From NCBI GenBank assembly GCA_001599835.1, contig BCIC01000006.1, forward strand, positions 2,686,215-2,750,214: 64,000 bases of DNA, given 5' to 3'. The stretch is from Thermoascus crustaceus (Eukaryota > Ascomycota > Eurotiomycetes > Eurotiales > Thermoascaceae). Positions 34,701-45,459 of this stretch are shown one piece after another (positions within the stretch are counted from its first letter, which is position 1; every line of letters begins with the position of its first letter). The notes beneath the pieces were generated by a model that saw nothing but the letters and a program-made list of their open reading frames with translations, was not told the origin of the DNA and made no database searches. The position numbers and the translations under genes are program-made.

Positions 34701-36817
34701 TGGCGAGACTCAGCCTGAGCATCAGCAGCGTCTTCTTGAGGGGAAGCCGGTTTATTAGTGACTTCAGGGGTAATTTCCTGTTCTGGAGGTCCTGTAGGAA
34801 CAAGAGAAACTTCATCTTGGTCTTCAAGCTCTTCTTCCTCCTTGCTCGAATCCTCTTCGTCTTCTTCTGCCGTATCATGATCTCTAACGAGGTCCTTGTA
34901 GTCCTTCGAAGAGAAGAAGCCTAGCAGCCCAGGCCCGCTATCACTCTCTTCGTCGGAATCAGCTTCGCTGTCATCTTCCTCTTCATCGCTATCACCCATG
35001 TCGTCATCCATGTCAGTTGACTCGTCACTGTCGTCTAGTAGCATTGGATCAACTTCATCCAGTTCAACGTGCTCCGGTTGCATCTCTTCAAGAGGCATTT
35101 GAGAACCATCCTCCTCTGAAAGATTTTGGGATTGGGATGGGTCGGTATGGGCCGAAGACGAGGTACGACTAGAAGCTACGGACTCCCGGTCCGCCAGATC
35201 ATTGGTGTCAGGAAGATTGGCATATTTTAGGCGCAGTTCTTCAGCCGTCAAAGCTTCATCATCGTCGACGCCATCGTCTTCTTCACTCTCAGAATCTGTG
35301 CTCGACATGTTGCTATCGTCTTCAGTCTCGGAATCGGAGGTTTCGGATTCAGCTTCCTCGTCTTCACTAGACTCATCAGCGTCGCTTCCGACCTCCCCTA
35401 GAATTTCCATCCTTCTTTTCTCGAAAAGCATAGTCGATTGTTTTATAGCACGATCCAAGGCTTGCTGATCTTCCGCCTTCCTCTCCTCTTCCCAGCGTGC
35501 CAAACGAATCTTCTCCACTTCCGCTCGGACGAGGTCGAACTGTTTCTGTAGATCCTTGACCAACTGCTTGCGCTTTGCGCGCATTTCTTCCTCTTGCTCT
35601 CTGAGAATGTCCTCCGGGCGCTTATTGCGCTTCCTCCACGCGTCAGCACACCATTGAGCGAACAATCTTGCCATGTTTCGGTGGCGCCTGTGCTCCTGAT
35701 CGAGGAGCTTCCTGAAGTAAAGAGCATGGGCGACAAGATGATCTTGATGCGAGTACTGCTGCTGTGGTTCTTCTTGCTGTTCTGTCAAATAGGCAGAGCA
35801 TATCTCCGGGCTGAGCAGACCTCCAGGCTCTCCAGCGGCTTGTACCCTGAGCCTTCGTTGGGCCTCTTCTCGCGCCTCTTCGGCGTTCAGAACATTGTCC
35901 TCCCCCTTTACTCCTTCGCCACTTTCCATCCACTCCCGGAATGAGGCGTATTTCCTAGGGGCTAATACATGCCCAGGATGCTGGATGCCGAGAGAAGGCT
36001 TCTTGACTTTGAATCGTATTTTTGGAAGTCTCTGCGTATTCTCCCCCTCCTTGTCATCGTACCCATCCATATCTTTGGAAGCAACGGGGGACATAGAGGT
36101 CGACAAGGACGTACGACGTTGGCGGGCATTTGGGCTAGAACCGTCGGCTTCCGTGTCGGAGAGACGAGACCGCTCATTCGCAGCAGCGGAACTCTGAGAC
36201 CTCGTCCGTGGATTCACGGGCTTCACTGCCGGCGATTGTGAAACGCGATTTTGTCTACCAGCGGTTCCTCTCGAGGTTGATTTCCTGGGCGTCTCGTTCT
36301 TGGGCGACCCCGCGTGGATGCCGTTCGTTGTGGCCTTGCCACCAAGAGACCTTCTTCCATTGATCTCCGGCTGTACCTGAGGGGATGACTGCGGTGAGGA
36401 CGCGGCCTGTGACGTGCGACCTACTAGCGACTTGTTCATATATTCCTTCTGAGCTGCCCGCGTGCGTCTCTGGTCTGACTGCGGTAGCAGCTCGAGGGGC
36501 ACAGCGTTCGTCCTCGAGGACTTCCGTCTGCCATTTTCATAAAAGGAGGTCGGTCCGTCCACAGCGACTTTCTTCCACGGGGGTGAGGGCGGTCGAGGCG
36601 TCGAGCGTCGGGAAGATGTGGATTCTGCGAGTTTCCGTTTCTTGGGCGGAGGCCCTTCGACGTGATTGTTTGCGACCTCATCTTCTTTTCGTTCAGCGGG
36701 AGTCGACGTTGAATCAGCAAAATTCTCCGGACCCGCCGAACCGCCAGGTTTGTTTTCCGGTTCGGGGGTCACGCGTTCATGATGTTGTGAAGTGCCATTC
36801 AGGCTGCCGTTTTGCAT
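31796..36817 (-). CDS. swr1: Swr1, ATPase of the SWR1 H2A.Z-depositing chromatin remodeler
   Basis: An intronless 1673-residue frame. Swr1 is the catalytic subunit that exchanges H2A for H2A.Z in promoter nucleosomes. Seen: a basic, disordered N terminus; an HSA-type helical region at about 350-440 (HQDHLVAHALYFRKLLDQEH, AQWCADAWRKRNKRPEDIL) for actin and Arp binding; long acidic stretches at about 475-660; then the Snf2 core with DEMGLGKT (about 835-842), DEAH (about 938-941) and LLTGTPLQNNLTELWSLLFFLMP; the long family insertion; and the C-terminal lobe with ALIFTQMTKMLDILEQFLN, RSGGLGINLTGADTVIFYD and DRCHRIGQTRDVHIYR. The tail ends in a Lys-rich stretch. The split helicase and HSA layout distinguish Swr1/Ino80 from other Snf2 proteins, and the core matches Swr1 best. 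Directly before the core is a Glu/Pro/Thr repeat. Confidence 0.95.
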   Translation of the reverse strand: MQNGSLNGTSQHHERVTPEPENKPGGSAGPENFADSTSTPAERKEDEVANNHVEGPPPKKRKLAESTSSRRSTPRPPSPPWKKVAVDGPTSFYENGRRKSSRTNAVPLELLPQSDQRRTRAAQKEYMNKSLVGRTSQAASSPQSSPQVQPEINGRRSLGGKATTNGIHAGSPKNETPRKSTSRGTAGRQNRVSQSPAVKPVNPRTRSQSSAAANERSRLSDTEADGSSPNARQRRTSLSTSMSPVASKDMDGYDDKEGENTQRLPKIRFKVKKPSLGIQHPGHVLAPRKYASFREWMESGEGVKGEDNVLNAEEAREEAQRRLRVQAAGEPGGLLSPEICSAYLTEQQEEPQQQYSHQDHLVAHALYFRKLLDQEHRRHRNMARLFAQWCADAWRKRNKRPEDILREQEEEMRAKRKQLVKDLQKQFDLVRAEVEKIRLARWEEERKAEDQQALDRAIKQSTMLFEKRRMEILGEVGSDADESSEDEEAESETSDSETEDDSNMSSTDSESEEDDGVDDDEALTAEELRLKYANLPDTNDLADRESVASSRTSSSAHTDPSQSQNLSEEDGSQMPLEEMQPEHVELDEVDPMLLDDSDESTDMDDDMGDSDEEEDDSEADSDEESDSGPGLLGFFSSKDYKDLVRDHDTAEEDEEDSSKEEEELEDQDEVSLVPTGPPEQEITPEVTNKPASPQEDAADAQAESRQSGEASSEASPGTFVTKPSEPESVSSYEAPPEKPTEPAEPLDLDEPNEAAEPVEPTETAEQTEANESAQTAEPTDPAGPAEQTEKTDSPAPLGLKTPIPHLLRGTLREYQHFGLDWLAGLYSNHINGILADEMGLGKTIQTIALLAHLAVEHEVWGPHLVVVPTSVILNWEMEFKKWCPGFKIMTYYGNQEERKQKRKGWMDDTSWDVLITSYQLVLQDQQVLKRRNWHYMILDEAHNIKNFRSQRWQALLTFKTRARLLLTGTPLQNNLTELWSLLFFLMPSDGDEAGIEGFADLRNFSEWFRRPVEQILEHGRETMDEEAKQVVNKLHTVLRPYILRRLKADVEKQMPAKYEHVVYCRLSKRQRYLYDGFMSRAQTKETLASGNYLSIINCLMQLRKVCNHPDLFETRPISTSFAMPKSVATEFEIKELIVRRKLLYEEPLSKLDLDFLNLAPISREYMSRRLADDSTRIMAYGPFKTLRERQYKRTNWLMGFDGSSVQSTLTSMENAARKRRMEELERSLYFESKRHGRRPVYGSSLIEFLTVDNPQGALSACPSRKRSYADWLSSRSSVLASMILSIEERARAMEGYVQRFACVTPAVVASGVTEAALTPIQSRYLTDEQRNPPYDPFHEAQMRLSIAFPDKRLLQYDCGKLQRLDKLLRDLQAGGHRALIFTQMTKMLDILEQFLNIHGHRYLRLDGTTRVEQRQMLTDRFNNDNRILAFILSSRSGGLGINLTGADTVIFYDLDWNPAMDKQCQDRCHRIGQTRDVHIYRFVSEYTIESNILRKANQKRMLDDVVIQEGEFTTDYFTKLDVRDMIGDDVLEGQDEASKAMDRVLDTRGAGGARAFEQAEDKEDIDAAKNAQKELEHADDGDFEERSYSHSTPGQMGPSQAGTPMTTGPGEGDTPAPDGDADADGEPEPGHIDDYLLRFMEWNLRDEPLVLPPDKNKKKSKKGKEHRIKKKLR
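34450..34625 (-). repeat. Glu/Pro/Thr/Ala low-complexity repeat inside swr1
   Basis: In the swr1 frame this tract encodes irregular units such as EPxEPxE, TAEQTEA and EPTDPAGPAEQTE. At the DNA level it is a degenerate array of GCTCAGCAG/GGTTCAGC-like hexamers to nonamers. It lies between the acidic linker and the ATPase core, so length changes here should be tolerated. It looks like slippage-driven expansion. Confidence 0.75.
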
Positions 36818-37269
36818 GTCTTGTTACCACCGAAGACAGGGGCCTTCTTGACAGCTGACCCCAGCTTTCCCAGCGAGGATCCGGTCAAAACTGACGATTC
36901 TGGCATCAATGGATAGGTCTGGTCCTGGAGAGTCGCCACAAGAAATTTGGCATAGTTATCGGCACTGGTGCGTGGCTGGCGACGGAAAAAGGCGCTAAGA
37001 ACGGTGAATGCGTGAGGATGTGGTTTTTTCCCTTGCCGTGACGAGAAGTACGGAGCACGGTCGTATGTAAGCGTGCCTCGCGGACGTGGCCGTGGCGCCT
37101 CAGGCTCGCAGGCCAACCACGCTAGCCCCCGTCGACCCCGTCCGCTTCACCCACAGCCCCAACCTCCGCACTTCGACCCCATCCAGCATCTTGTTTGCCA
37201 CCGGTCAAACAGTCAGTCCTGCTCCCACCACCGCCATTGCCCTGCACACACTGACCCGAGTTCCTCCAG
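36818..37269. promoter_or_regulatory. Divergent promoter region, swr1 and complex I subunit
   Basis: Only 452 bp separate the two start codons, which point away from each other, so the genes must share or overlap promoter sequence. It is GC-rich towards the complex I subunit, with a pyrimidine-rich CCACCACCGCC stretch near 37224. No specific factor site can be assigned with confidence. Confidence 0.55.
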
Positions 37270-37860
37270 ATGCTGTCCCGAAGCATTCTGGCTGGGCGTC
37301 TGTCCCGCGTGGCAGCTCGCCATGCCGTCCCCCGCGCATCGTTCTCGCAGCTGCGCTCCCTGGCGCAGGCGGACATCAGTGACCCAAACATGGTACTGTC
37401 TTTCCTGACATGAACCGCTTTGCGCATCTCCAATTAACTCGGTTTCTCCAAACCGCAGAACGGTAACTACCAGAACCCTCCTCGTCTCAAGCGCGCACTC
37501 CGCAATCCCCACGCCGACTGGTGGGACAAGCAGGAGAGGCGCAACTTTGGAGAGCCCGTGCACGAGGACAATGATATTCTGGGAGTGTTCAGTCCGGAGC
37601 AATACACCCATGCCACGCCCGGCAAAGCCTTCCTCCATCTTGGTTGCTTTGTCGCAGCCTTCCTGGGCCTCTGCAGCACCGTGAGCTTGTTCTACCCGGA
37701 CAAGCCCAGTGTCCCGCGTACCTTCCCTGGTGGACTTGAGAAGGAACTTGGTGGGCCAAATGCTGTGCGGGTGAGTCTAGATGATTCTCATGACAGGATC
37801 TGGTATTGATTAGCTGACACTTCGTTCAAGGCACGCAAGCCTGGCGAGGACACTTGGTGA
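37270..37860 (+). CDS. NADH:ubiquinone oxidoreductase subunit, NDUFB8/ASHI type
   Basis: Three exons, 37270-37392, 37459-37770 and 37831-37860, encode 154 residues. It is an accessory subunit of the membrane arm of respiratory complex I. The N terminus (MLSRSILAGRLSRVAARHAV) is a typical mitochondrial presequence. The family is recognised from PPRLKRALRNPHADWWDKQERRNFGEP, the DILGVFSPEQYTH block and one membrane-spanning helix (GKAFLHLGCFVAAFLGLCSTVSLF), then PSVPRTFPGGLEKELGG. The third exon has nine codons (ARKPGEDTW) plus stop. Divergent from swr1. Subunit identity rests on recalled family similarity, so it is good but not certain. Confidence 0.87.
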
Positions 37861-38824
37861 AGAGCGTTGGGTCTTTGTCTATGTAAATACCATGGTTATT
37901 TCTATGCTGGCGTCAATTGATGGTCTGACTATGTCAAGTTTTTAAAACGTCTGCGCTTCTTAGTTGATTGTCGGCCATAATGTTGACAGGTCTTGCGCGC
38001 TCCTTAATACCCCGTTCATGTCAAGCTCTAGCTCTGATAGGCCAGCAAGGAACGGCATGTGTATGCCAATTTCGAACATGAGAACGCTACGATTGGCGGA
38101 AAAGAAGGATGTGACAGGCTATACATAGTATGCGCTCTTGACAAAGACCTCGTACTTTTATTTATTTATGTTACTAAGCCCCATCCATCCTTTTTGCACG
38201 CAAAAGGTGGCAGTAGATATCTTTGTATGTTTTCTTTTTGGTTTAAGTGGATGCATGTAACCAAAAATACGGCCAGTCGGGACGGGATTAGTGGCCTGGG
38301 CGCTGCTGTTAACCAAAATTGACCGTACGACACCGAGCTAAGTAACGAGAAGTGGAGCAGGTCACCGTTGAGATCTCGGGGGTGCAAACAGTAATGACCG
38401 TTCTTCCCTGTGCACACTGCACTCCCAAAGCACCCAGGGATCGACTGCTTCGTCGGCTGCTCATCATTCCCCCCTTGCATCTATCGATAAGTACTAGTGC
38501 TCGGCCCTACCTGGTCTTCCCGCCTCTGTCCCTACGTCAGTTTTATTTGGAGCCATTATTGTTTCAGGAGCATCACGCCGCACCCCTCTTCGCGAAGCAT
38601 ACCGCCATTTTATCTACCAACAATCGCAAAGTTCAATTCTCAGTCTCTGTTCGCCTTTCACACGGTCAGATTGCACCTGAGCCTTCGAAGAATATCCGAT
38701 CCAAGCTTATCTTGGCTATCGGTGCACGCGAGCCTTGATCCATGGTCCCGCACTCCGCACCTCCCCTCCTCCCAAAAGCTGCGAGTCTAGGATAGAGAAC
38801 AGAGAACACGCATTCTTAAAATCC
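37861..38824 (+). other. Intergenic and leader of the C2/Munc13 gene
   Basis: About 1 kb of non-coding sequence. The frame of the next gene is open upstream to 38735 with a possible ATG there, but the conserved-looking part starts at 38825. No RNA gene or repeat was seen. Confidence 0.5.
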
Positions 38825-41800
38825 ATGTCGACATCATCTACACAGTCCCGTGGCATCAACCGACGGATTAACAGTCTTCAGAATGACGCCCGGCATTCGC
38901 GCAACCTCTCCGCGTCTCGCAGACGCCCCGTCAACTCCAACACCGCCTATAGCTACGCGCTCCGAGTCGCCTACCTCTCCTACCTCCTCCAGCCGCGATC
39001 CAAACGTGTACAGAATGTGCCTGTACCGTCGCAGACACACGTCAGGCGGTCTTCCACGACCTTTCATGATCTCATGAGCGATTTCCAATTGATCAGGGAC
39101 TCCAAGAGCACGAGATTCCCTCATGGATTCATAGCGGAACTCGAGAAAAGGTTGACAGGGGTGCTGGTCGGAAAGGAGAAGAGAAAGGAATATCAGGACC
39201 ATCTGGTGATCCGGACATTTGCTGTCTTTCTCAATACTTTGAAGGATCAATCTTTCAGGAAACGGATGGAGAAGGATCGGAGGGTCGAAGACCTTGTCTT
39301 GATCTTCTATTCAAATGCCACAAAGGAACTTTCAAAGGGCAAAGATCTGGATGATGATGGCTGGAGATTGATGGTCGACAGGCACGTTGCATTATTCGTT
39401 CGCCTCATCACTCTCATTCTGAATGACGAGGATTGGGCGAGAGAGAGACCGGAGTTGACAAACCGACTGACTGTACTGGAGCAAAAACTGCTCTCTTATG
39501 ATCAAGATCTTTCCCAGCCGAACGGAACTACAACTGTGGAAGTCGTCACTCCCTTGAGTTATGACGTGAAGGACATGCCCCTTGTACAAGTCGTGGCGAG
39601 GATATTTGGTGTAAGCACCACTCAAGTGCAATCCGACATCGACAACAATAAGTCCATTTGGACAGAGAAGGCGGCTCTGAAGGACTTGAAGACATATCAG
39701 GCCCATCTCAGTCTCAAGACTCGGAAGACTCTGTCCAGCGAAGACTTTGATAACGAAGAGGCATACGAATCATGGAAGAAGAACGAGGGGCCCGAACTTT
39801 CGCAAATGATGCTTGCCATTGTACAGGCTAATCCCGATGTTGCCAAGAGCACTACAGGTGACGCTGGTACCTCCTCTGCTGATGCAGCTTACGCTGAGCT
39901 ACAACGGACATTATCTGAGAAGTCTGATCGCACGTCTCACAGCATAGACCAAGCGGTCGACTTCGGTTCGTTGTCAATTAGTGACAATGGATCAGATGAG
40001 TCCGATGTCTACACCTTCATTCCCTCAGACCCAAGATCGCTTTATAGATTCATCCTGGCTCAAGCCCTGGCTTACGACCTGAAAGACAAAGAACCCGAGG
40101 CTTCTACCGCGGAAGGTCCATCCATGAAATTGCTTTCCAAACAATCAACAGAGCTGCTGAATGAAATCTCCCTGCGTTGGCGCATCCCTAGCTTCTCTCG
40201 TATTGTCTTGCTTTTGGATGTTGTCCGAGAGAAATTCGTGGACCATGAGATTGACCTGGACACTCTTGATTCTGCATTCACTCTTGCGAAAGAAACACCA
40301 ACGCAGGAGGGCAAGAAACGCAGTAGCTTTATAGCTCCCGTCCTTTTCGAGAGAAAGAAATGGACCATTCACGATATCCTCTTGATGCAGCAATTGCTGT
40401 CTTCTCTTCATGAGGCTTTGCTTAGGGAGCTGTACGATGTCATGATGCACTGTTACGAAACAAAACCGCGTCCAATCGGTCCTGTTCTGTATGTCTTGGA
40501 GAACCACATCCAGATGGACCCTAGCTATACGGAGAATCCCGAAGATATTGACCGATTTCGCTCATATGTTCACGAAGGCCTTATACAAAAGGCGAAGGAA
40601 AAGTACCAAGAATTCCTTGATAAGGAAGTCCCAGCTGAGCAGGAAGCTTGGCAGCCAGACCACGTTATTCAACTCGGCCAGGGTATAATGAAGCTGGCAC
40701 AACGAATCCAGAAGCGCTATAAGAATAATCCTGAGATAATAGGGTACGAACCTTCCTCCGCAAGTTAAAATCTATCGCTAATGAAATCAGTGTCAATCCC
40801 CTAAATATTTTTCTTAACTGTGTACTTCCTATGTATGCAGAAGATGCCCGCGATATGGTTGTCAGGATCATGGAGCAGGCTCGGGAAAGAGGAGTAGAGA
40901 TCGACATACAAGATGGGTTCGATCTTTACAAAGAACTTGTTGCGACACGACGCCTCTATGCAGATGCTTTCCTAGGGTAGGATATCATTTTTAAACCCTT
41001 TGGCTATGTTCGAAACATACTGACACCTTTTGAAAACAGAGAGCCTTTCCCATTCCACATTGAGGACTTGCTGGCCGACTTTGTCTGGCGATGGATTCGG
41101 CTGACAGACGACAAGATCATCGAATGGGTTGAGCAAGCTGTGAAACGAGATGAATTCACAGTTCGGGCTGAGGGCGGAGCGGAAGTACCTGCAGAAGATC
41201 AACGACATAGCGTGTCTGTTATTGACATCTTCCGCTCATTTAATCAAGTAATTGAACAGATGGTTCAACTCGAGTGGGATGATGATCTACAGTATGCTAA
41301 ATTCATGACTGCTCTTTCTAAGTCCATCGGAAGAGGCGTGGCGAGATACTGCGAACTGCTCGAGCAAATGTTTGCCAAGGAAATGGATCGACTTACGCCA
41401 GAGCAGGAGGCGGCGATGAACCAGACAAGGCAGGAAAAGTGGATGCAGATGGCTAGGGAAGCGTGGAATAACAAGGACAAAATCGAACCTTTTCAGTTCT
41501 TTCCGGAGGTGTGTATTATCCTACCACTCCTTGAGGACCTGTCTAACAGTTGTTTGCTAGTCCTTTGTGAAACTGAACAATATTGAGTACGCTCTTGCTC
41601 AACTTGATAAGCTTGAGCGTGAGATCAACGTTGAGGGTTGTGCCGAGGTCATTGCAAGACTTGCTCCTCCACCAACTCAGAGGATACGCAAGTCGACCAC
41701 CTATGTCTTCACGGTCAAGATCGTTGAAGCGGAAGACCTCAAGGCATGTGATATGAATGGCAGCAGCGATCCTTACGTCGTCTTGACGGATGAGTATCAG

Positions 41801-43093
41801 AAACGGATATCGAAGACTCGTGTCATATACAATAATCTTAATCCTCGGTGGGACGACACGGTCGATATCACGACCCAAGGACCACTCAATATTATTGCGA
41901 CTATTTGGGATTGGGATGCTCTGGGTGATCATGACTATATTGGTCGGACTTCCCTCAAGCTAGATCCTGCGCACTTTAGCGACTTTCTGCCGAGGGAATA
42001 CTGGCTAGACCTAGACTCGCAAGGTAGACTGCTACTCCGAGTGAGCATGGAGGGCGAGCGAGACGACATACAGTTCTATTTCGGTAAAGCTTTCCGGACG
42101 TTGAAGCGAACTGAGCGGGAGATGACTCGTAAAATCACCGAGAAGGTTAGCACGCATTCTCCCATTGTGCATGGCAACTATACTGATGTCAACTTGCAGC
42201 TGTCTGCTTATATAAGTCACTGCTTGTCCCGCCGTGCTCTGAAAGCGCTGCTATCTCGCGGAATTAGCATATCTAGCGTATCAAGCTTTTTAAACCGAAA
42301 TCGCCAGCAGTCAAACACAGTCACACCATCTCCGGAAGAGGTGGAGAATGCACTGACTCCTCTTTTCGACTATTTCAATGACAATTTCGCAATAATGAAT
42401 AAGACGCTCACAACTGAAGCGATGAGGATGGTTATGGCACGGCTGTGGAAAGAGGTACTCGCTACTATCGAGAGTTTGCTCGTACCTCCCCTCTCGGACA
42501 AACCGTCGCATCAGAGGCCGCTCACGATGCAAGAAGTCGATATTGTATCACGCTGGCTCGTGCTCCTTTTGAATTTCTTCCACGCTGTCGATGAGGAGAC
42601 CGGTGAGGCGAACGGTGTACCGATAGACATCCTCAAGTCACCCAAGTACCACGAGATCCAAACTCTCAACTTCTTCTACTTCGAGCCAACAGATAACCTT
42701 ATCCGCACTTCTGAGCGCATGGCCGCTGCAACAGCCTCCCGCCAGCACGCAAATAAGCACCGGCTTTCGGCCCCCGCGCATCTGGGGACTGTTGGCGGCC
42801 CTGCCGGAATCTTCGGTATGCCGGCCGCCCGGCGTGCCAAGAGCATCATGCTTTCGCGCAATCTGGGGACTATGAAGAAGCTGAAAGAGGAGAAGCGGCG
42901 CGAGGCTCAGGCGGAACCAAACGACGATATGATCCTCCGCATCCTACGTATGCGACCGGAAGCTGCTGGCTATCTACGCGACCGCAGTCGACAAAAGGAG
43001 AGACTTGCGGCAGCCGCCGCGGCGGACGCCATAGTGAAGCAGAGTCTCATGGCCGGCAGCGGCGGAAGAATGGGTGGTACACTTGGTCGATGA
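38825..43093 (+). CDS. Munc13/C2-domain protein (Git1/Ync13-like)
   Basis: Four exons, 38825-40743, 40791-40976, 41040-41508 and 41561-43093, encode 1368 residues. Munc13-type MHD regions flank a C2 domain at about 905-1030. The C2 part is classical: VFTVKIVEAEDLKACD, MNGSSDPYVVL, NPRWDDT, then IWDWDALGDHDYIG, with the acidic residues expected for calcium binding. The region before it (LAQRIQKRYKNNPEIIGVNPL, YAEDARDMVVRIMEQARERG, WRWIRLTDDKIIEWVEQAV) fits the MHD1/MUN part, and the second MHD part follows the C2. Fission yeast relatives Git1 and Ync13 work in glucose/cAMP signalling and in membrane traffic at the cell wall. The first intron is only 47 bp, and ignoring it ends the protein at 40768 in a false tail. 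The precise role is inferred. Confidence 0.92.
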
Positions 43094-43816
43094 GGCTAGG
43101 ATCGATGTGCAGGAGTCTTTCCAACATTTCTTATTTCCCTTTTTCCCTTTTTTACAGGATCATATTAGGTTGCGGACAGGTAAAGTGCGGGGGATTGGCG
43201 GCGAACTCAATGATTTTCATGCCTTCCTCCAGATATGCCCTTTTATTCTGGCTTAATCCCCTCGATAATTGAATTCCTAGTCTCTGACCTTAATGTAATG
43301 ATTCTCACTTTGTTCTGAGTTTCCTTTTTCCAGCGTCTTGAATTCGGGCGATTGCATTGCACTGCTATTCCTTTTCTACTTTGCGAATACCAGCATTCTT
43401 TGGCTTTCCGTTTTATATCCGTTAGCAATACAACCATTGGATTACTATTAATTCCTGTTCTGAATATGTCTTACAATAAGCTGCCGGACATATATAGATA
43501 GTCCAAGAAATTGGCTGTCCCTAGTTCGTAATCTACAGTACGAACATATTTGCCCCGGTGCTGACTACTCTGTATCTGACGGCTCGATAATGGGGAGTAA
43601 AATAAGGGCCCTTCCACCCATTAGTATTTAACTGGAACACGTAGAAAATCTCGTTCTAGCTGCTATCCATACAGAGAAGATAAAAAGATCGATGAACAGC
43701 TCCCTTTTATTGTTTTTTTTCTAAATTTTCGACCCCATCTCTAGTGTCCTGTTTTTATAATAAGTTTCCTACCGGTGTAGGATATAAGTAGAAGGGGTAG
43801 AAGGAAGGGAGGTCGT
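43094..43816. other. Convergent 3' flank
   Basis: The C2 gene (plus) and the RidA gene (minus) converge here. The 0.7-kb stretch is AT-rich with T-runs and fits two 3' UTRs. No coding frame was recognised. Confidence 0.6.
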
Positions 43817-44720
43817 TTACTGCAGCGCAATAGCCTCAATCTCAACCGGCACGCCCTTGGGCAGCTGGGCGACGGCGACGCAGCTGCGGGCCGGCTTGTG
43901 CGCGAACCACTTGGCGTAGGTCTCGTTCATCTCGGCGAAGTCGGCCATGTTGGTGAGGAAGATCTGTTATGCGTATTCGATGCGTCAGCATTCTACTCGA
44001 CCCGATTCCACATTCCACCCTATTGATTATCTCAAACAAATGAGGTGAGAAGGGGAAAGGGGAGGGGGACAAAAAGCTTACGTTCACCTTAACAGTCTTC
44101 TGAATACTGGATCCAGCGGCCTCCAGCACGGCAGCGATGTTCTTGCAGCACTGCTCAGTCTTCTGGCCGATGTTGCCCTCGATCAGGTTGCCGTTGACGT
44201 CGGCGGGGATCTGGCCCGAGACGAAGATCTGGCCGTTGGCCTTGATGGCTTGCGACTGTTATAAATTAATTAGCATTATATATATATTGGGTATATATAT
44301 GCATAAGAATCGCGCAATTTGTGGAGTTCGATCGATTCAATCAATCAATCAATTGAAGACGACGGGGTTTCTTCTGGGTGGAATGAGGGGTTGTGGCATG
44401 ACGTACGTATGGACCTGCGGCTGTTTCGCAATGCGTTAGCAATTTGGATAGATCAAAGTAAATAATTAAGTATATAATATTTAGAAAACCATGGACTCTC
44501 CCTCCGGGATAGGCATCCCCCGCAGGTAGGTAGGTAAGTAAAAGGGGGTGGCCTTACGAGGACAAGCGTCCTTGGTGAAGACGGGCGTCATCTCAGACAT
44601 GGTTCGAGCGGAAGTTCGAAACTGGGCGGACTGTAGACGGGAGACGGGAGACGAGGAAGTGATGAAGGAAGAAGATGCGGCTTGGGAGAGGAGAAGGATG
44701 CGGGCGCTGCTTCTGAGCAT
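43817..44720 (-). CDS. RidA/YjgF/UK114-family protein, Mmf1-like
   Basis: Four minus-strand exons, 44720-44558, 44420-44407, 44255-44082 and 43963-43817, encode 165 residues. RidA proteins hydrolyse reactive enamine/imine intermediates made by PLP enzymes; yeast Mmf1 is the mitochondrial form. The 14-nt second exon completes the conserved DACPPAGPYSQAIKANGQIF block. Further family features are VSGQIP, NIAAVLEAAGSS and the C-terminal signature ARSCVAVAQLPKGVPVEIE with its substrate-binding Arg and Glu. The first about 40 residues (MLRSSARILLLSQAASSSF and onward) are a likely import presequence; an internal ATG, giving MSEMTPVFTKDACP, begins a core-length form of about 125 residues. Both starts are in the same exon. 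Confidence 0.93.
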
Positions 44721-45459
44721 GAGTAAAAGTGACACCTTTTTTCTCGTCGAGCTCCGGTACCGTAAGTTGTTGACATGTCCCCGCCCTGCTTTGGTGGGGT
44801 TCGTGAGGAACTTGCCGGCCCGGAAGCCCGCCTGCTCGCTGCGGTATGCACGACGTATACAGAAGACCATGCTACACCTATACTTGTCGATCGAATGAGT
44901 GACATTTGCTACGAGGAAGTCGTCTATACATGGAGGTTTCAAGCTAGATCTGATAGTAGTTGCTCATCGAACAGTATCCATCGGCATGTTCGCTGGCCAT
45001 ATCCTATATGAGTCTTATCCTATGTTTCTTAGGCTCGATCTAAATATGAGAACCTTCTGGTTCCCTTCATCAATCTCTCAGTGTCATGGTTCAAGTTGTA
45101 CTATGGAAATTGCGCTTGCAAGTTGACATTGCTGTTCAAATAGTCGGAAATTGTTTCCGGTTCTAAGTATATCATCAAAATCGACTCTGAATTCTAATCT
45201 CACAGTAGTATTAAGACATACGATGAACTCAATCGAATAAGTATACTGGTAATGCAAGGCTGAATTATTATCAACAGTAATAACGGAATAGGGTATCTGC
45301 GTATGTATTAAATATAAATATATACATGTATGTATACCGTTTCCCATCAGGCATGAAAACAGGGTGTTGTCACAACCAAGCGTAGACAACCTGTATTGGG
45401 GAAACCAGAGAAATGACAGACAAGGCCAAACCATCAACGGTGAATAGGCTCGAGTGGTA
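44721..45459. other. Intergenic, RidA promoter side
   Basis: About 0.74 kb, AT-rich, between the start of the RidA gene and the stop of the next minus-strand gene. No feature was recognised. Confidence 0.5.

Noticed and set aside
34420..34878. Minus-strand Leu/Lys/Arg-rich frame and plus-strand Gln-rich frame over swr1
   Set aside because: Out-of-frame readings of the swr1 low-complexity repeat.
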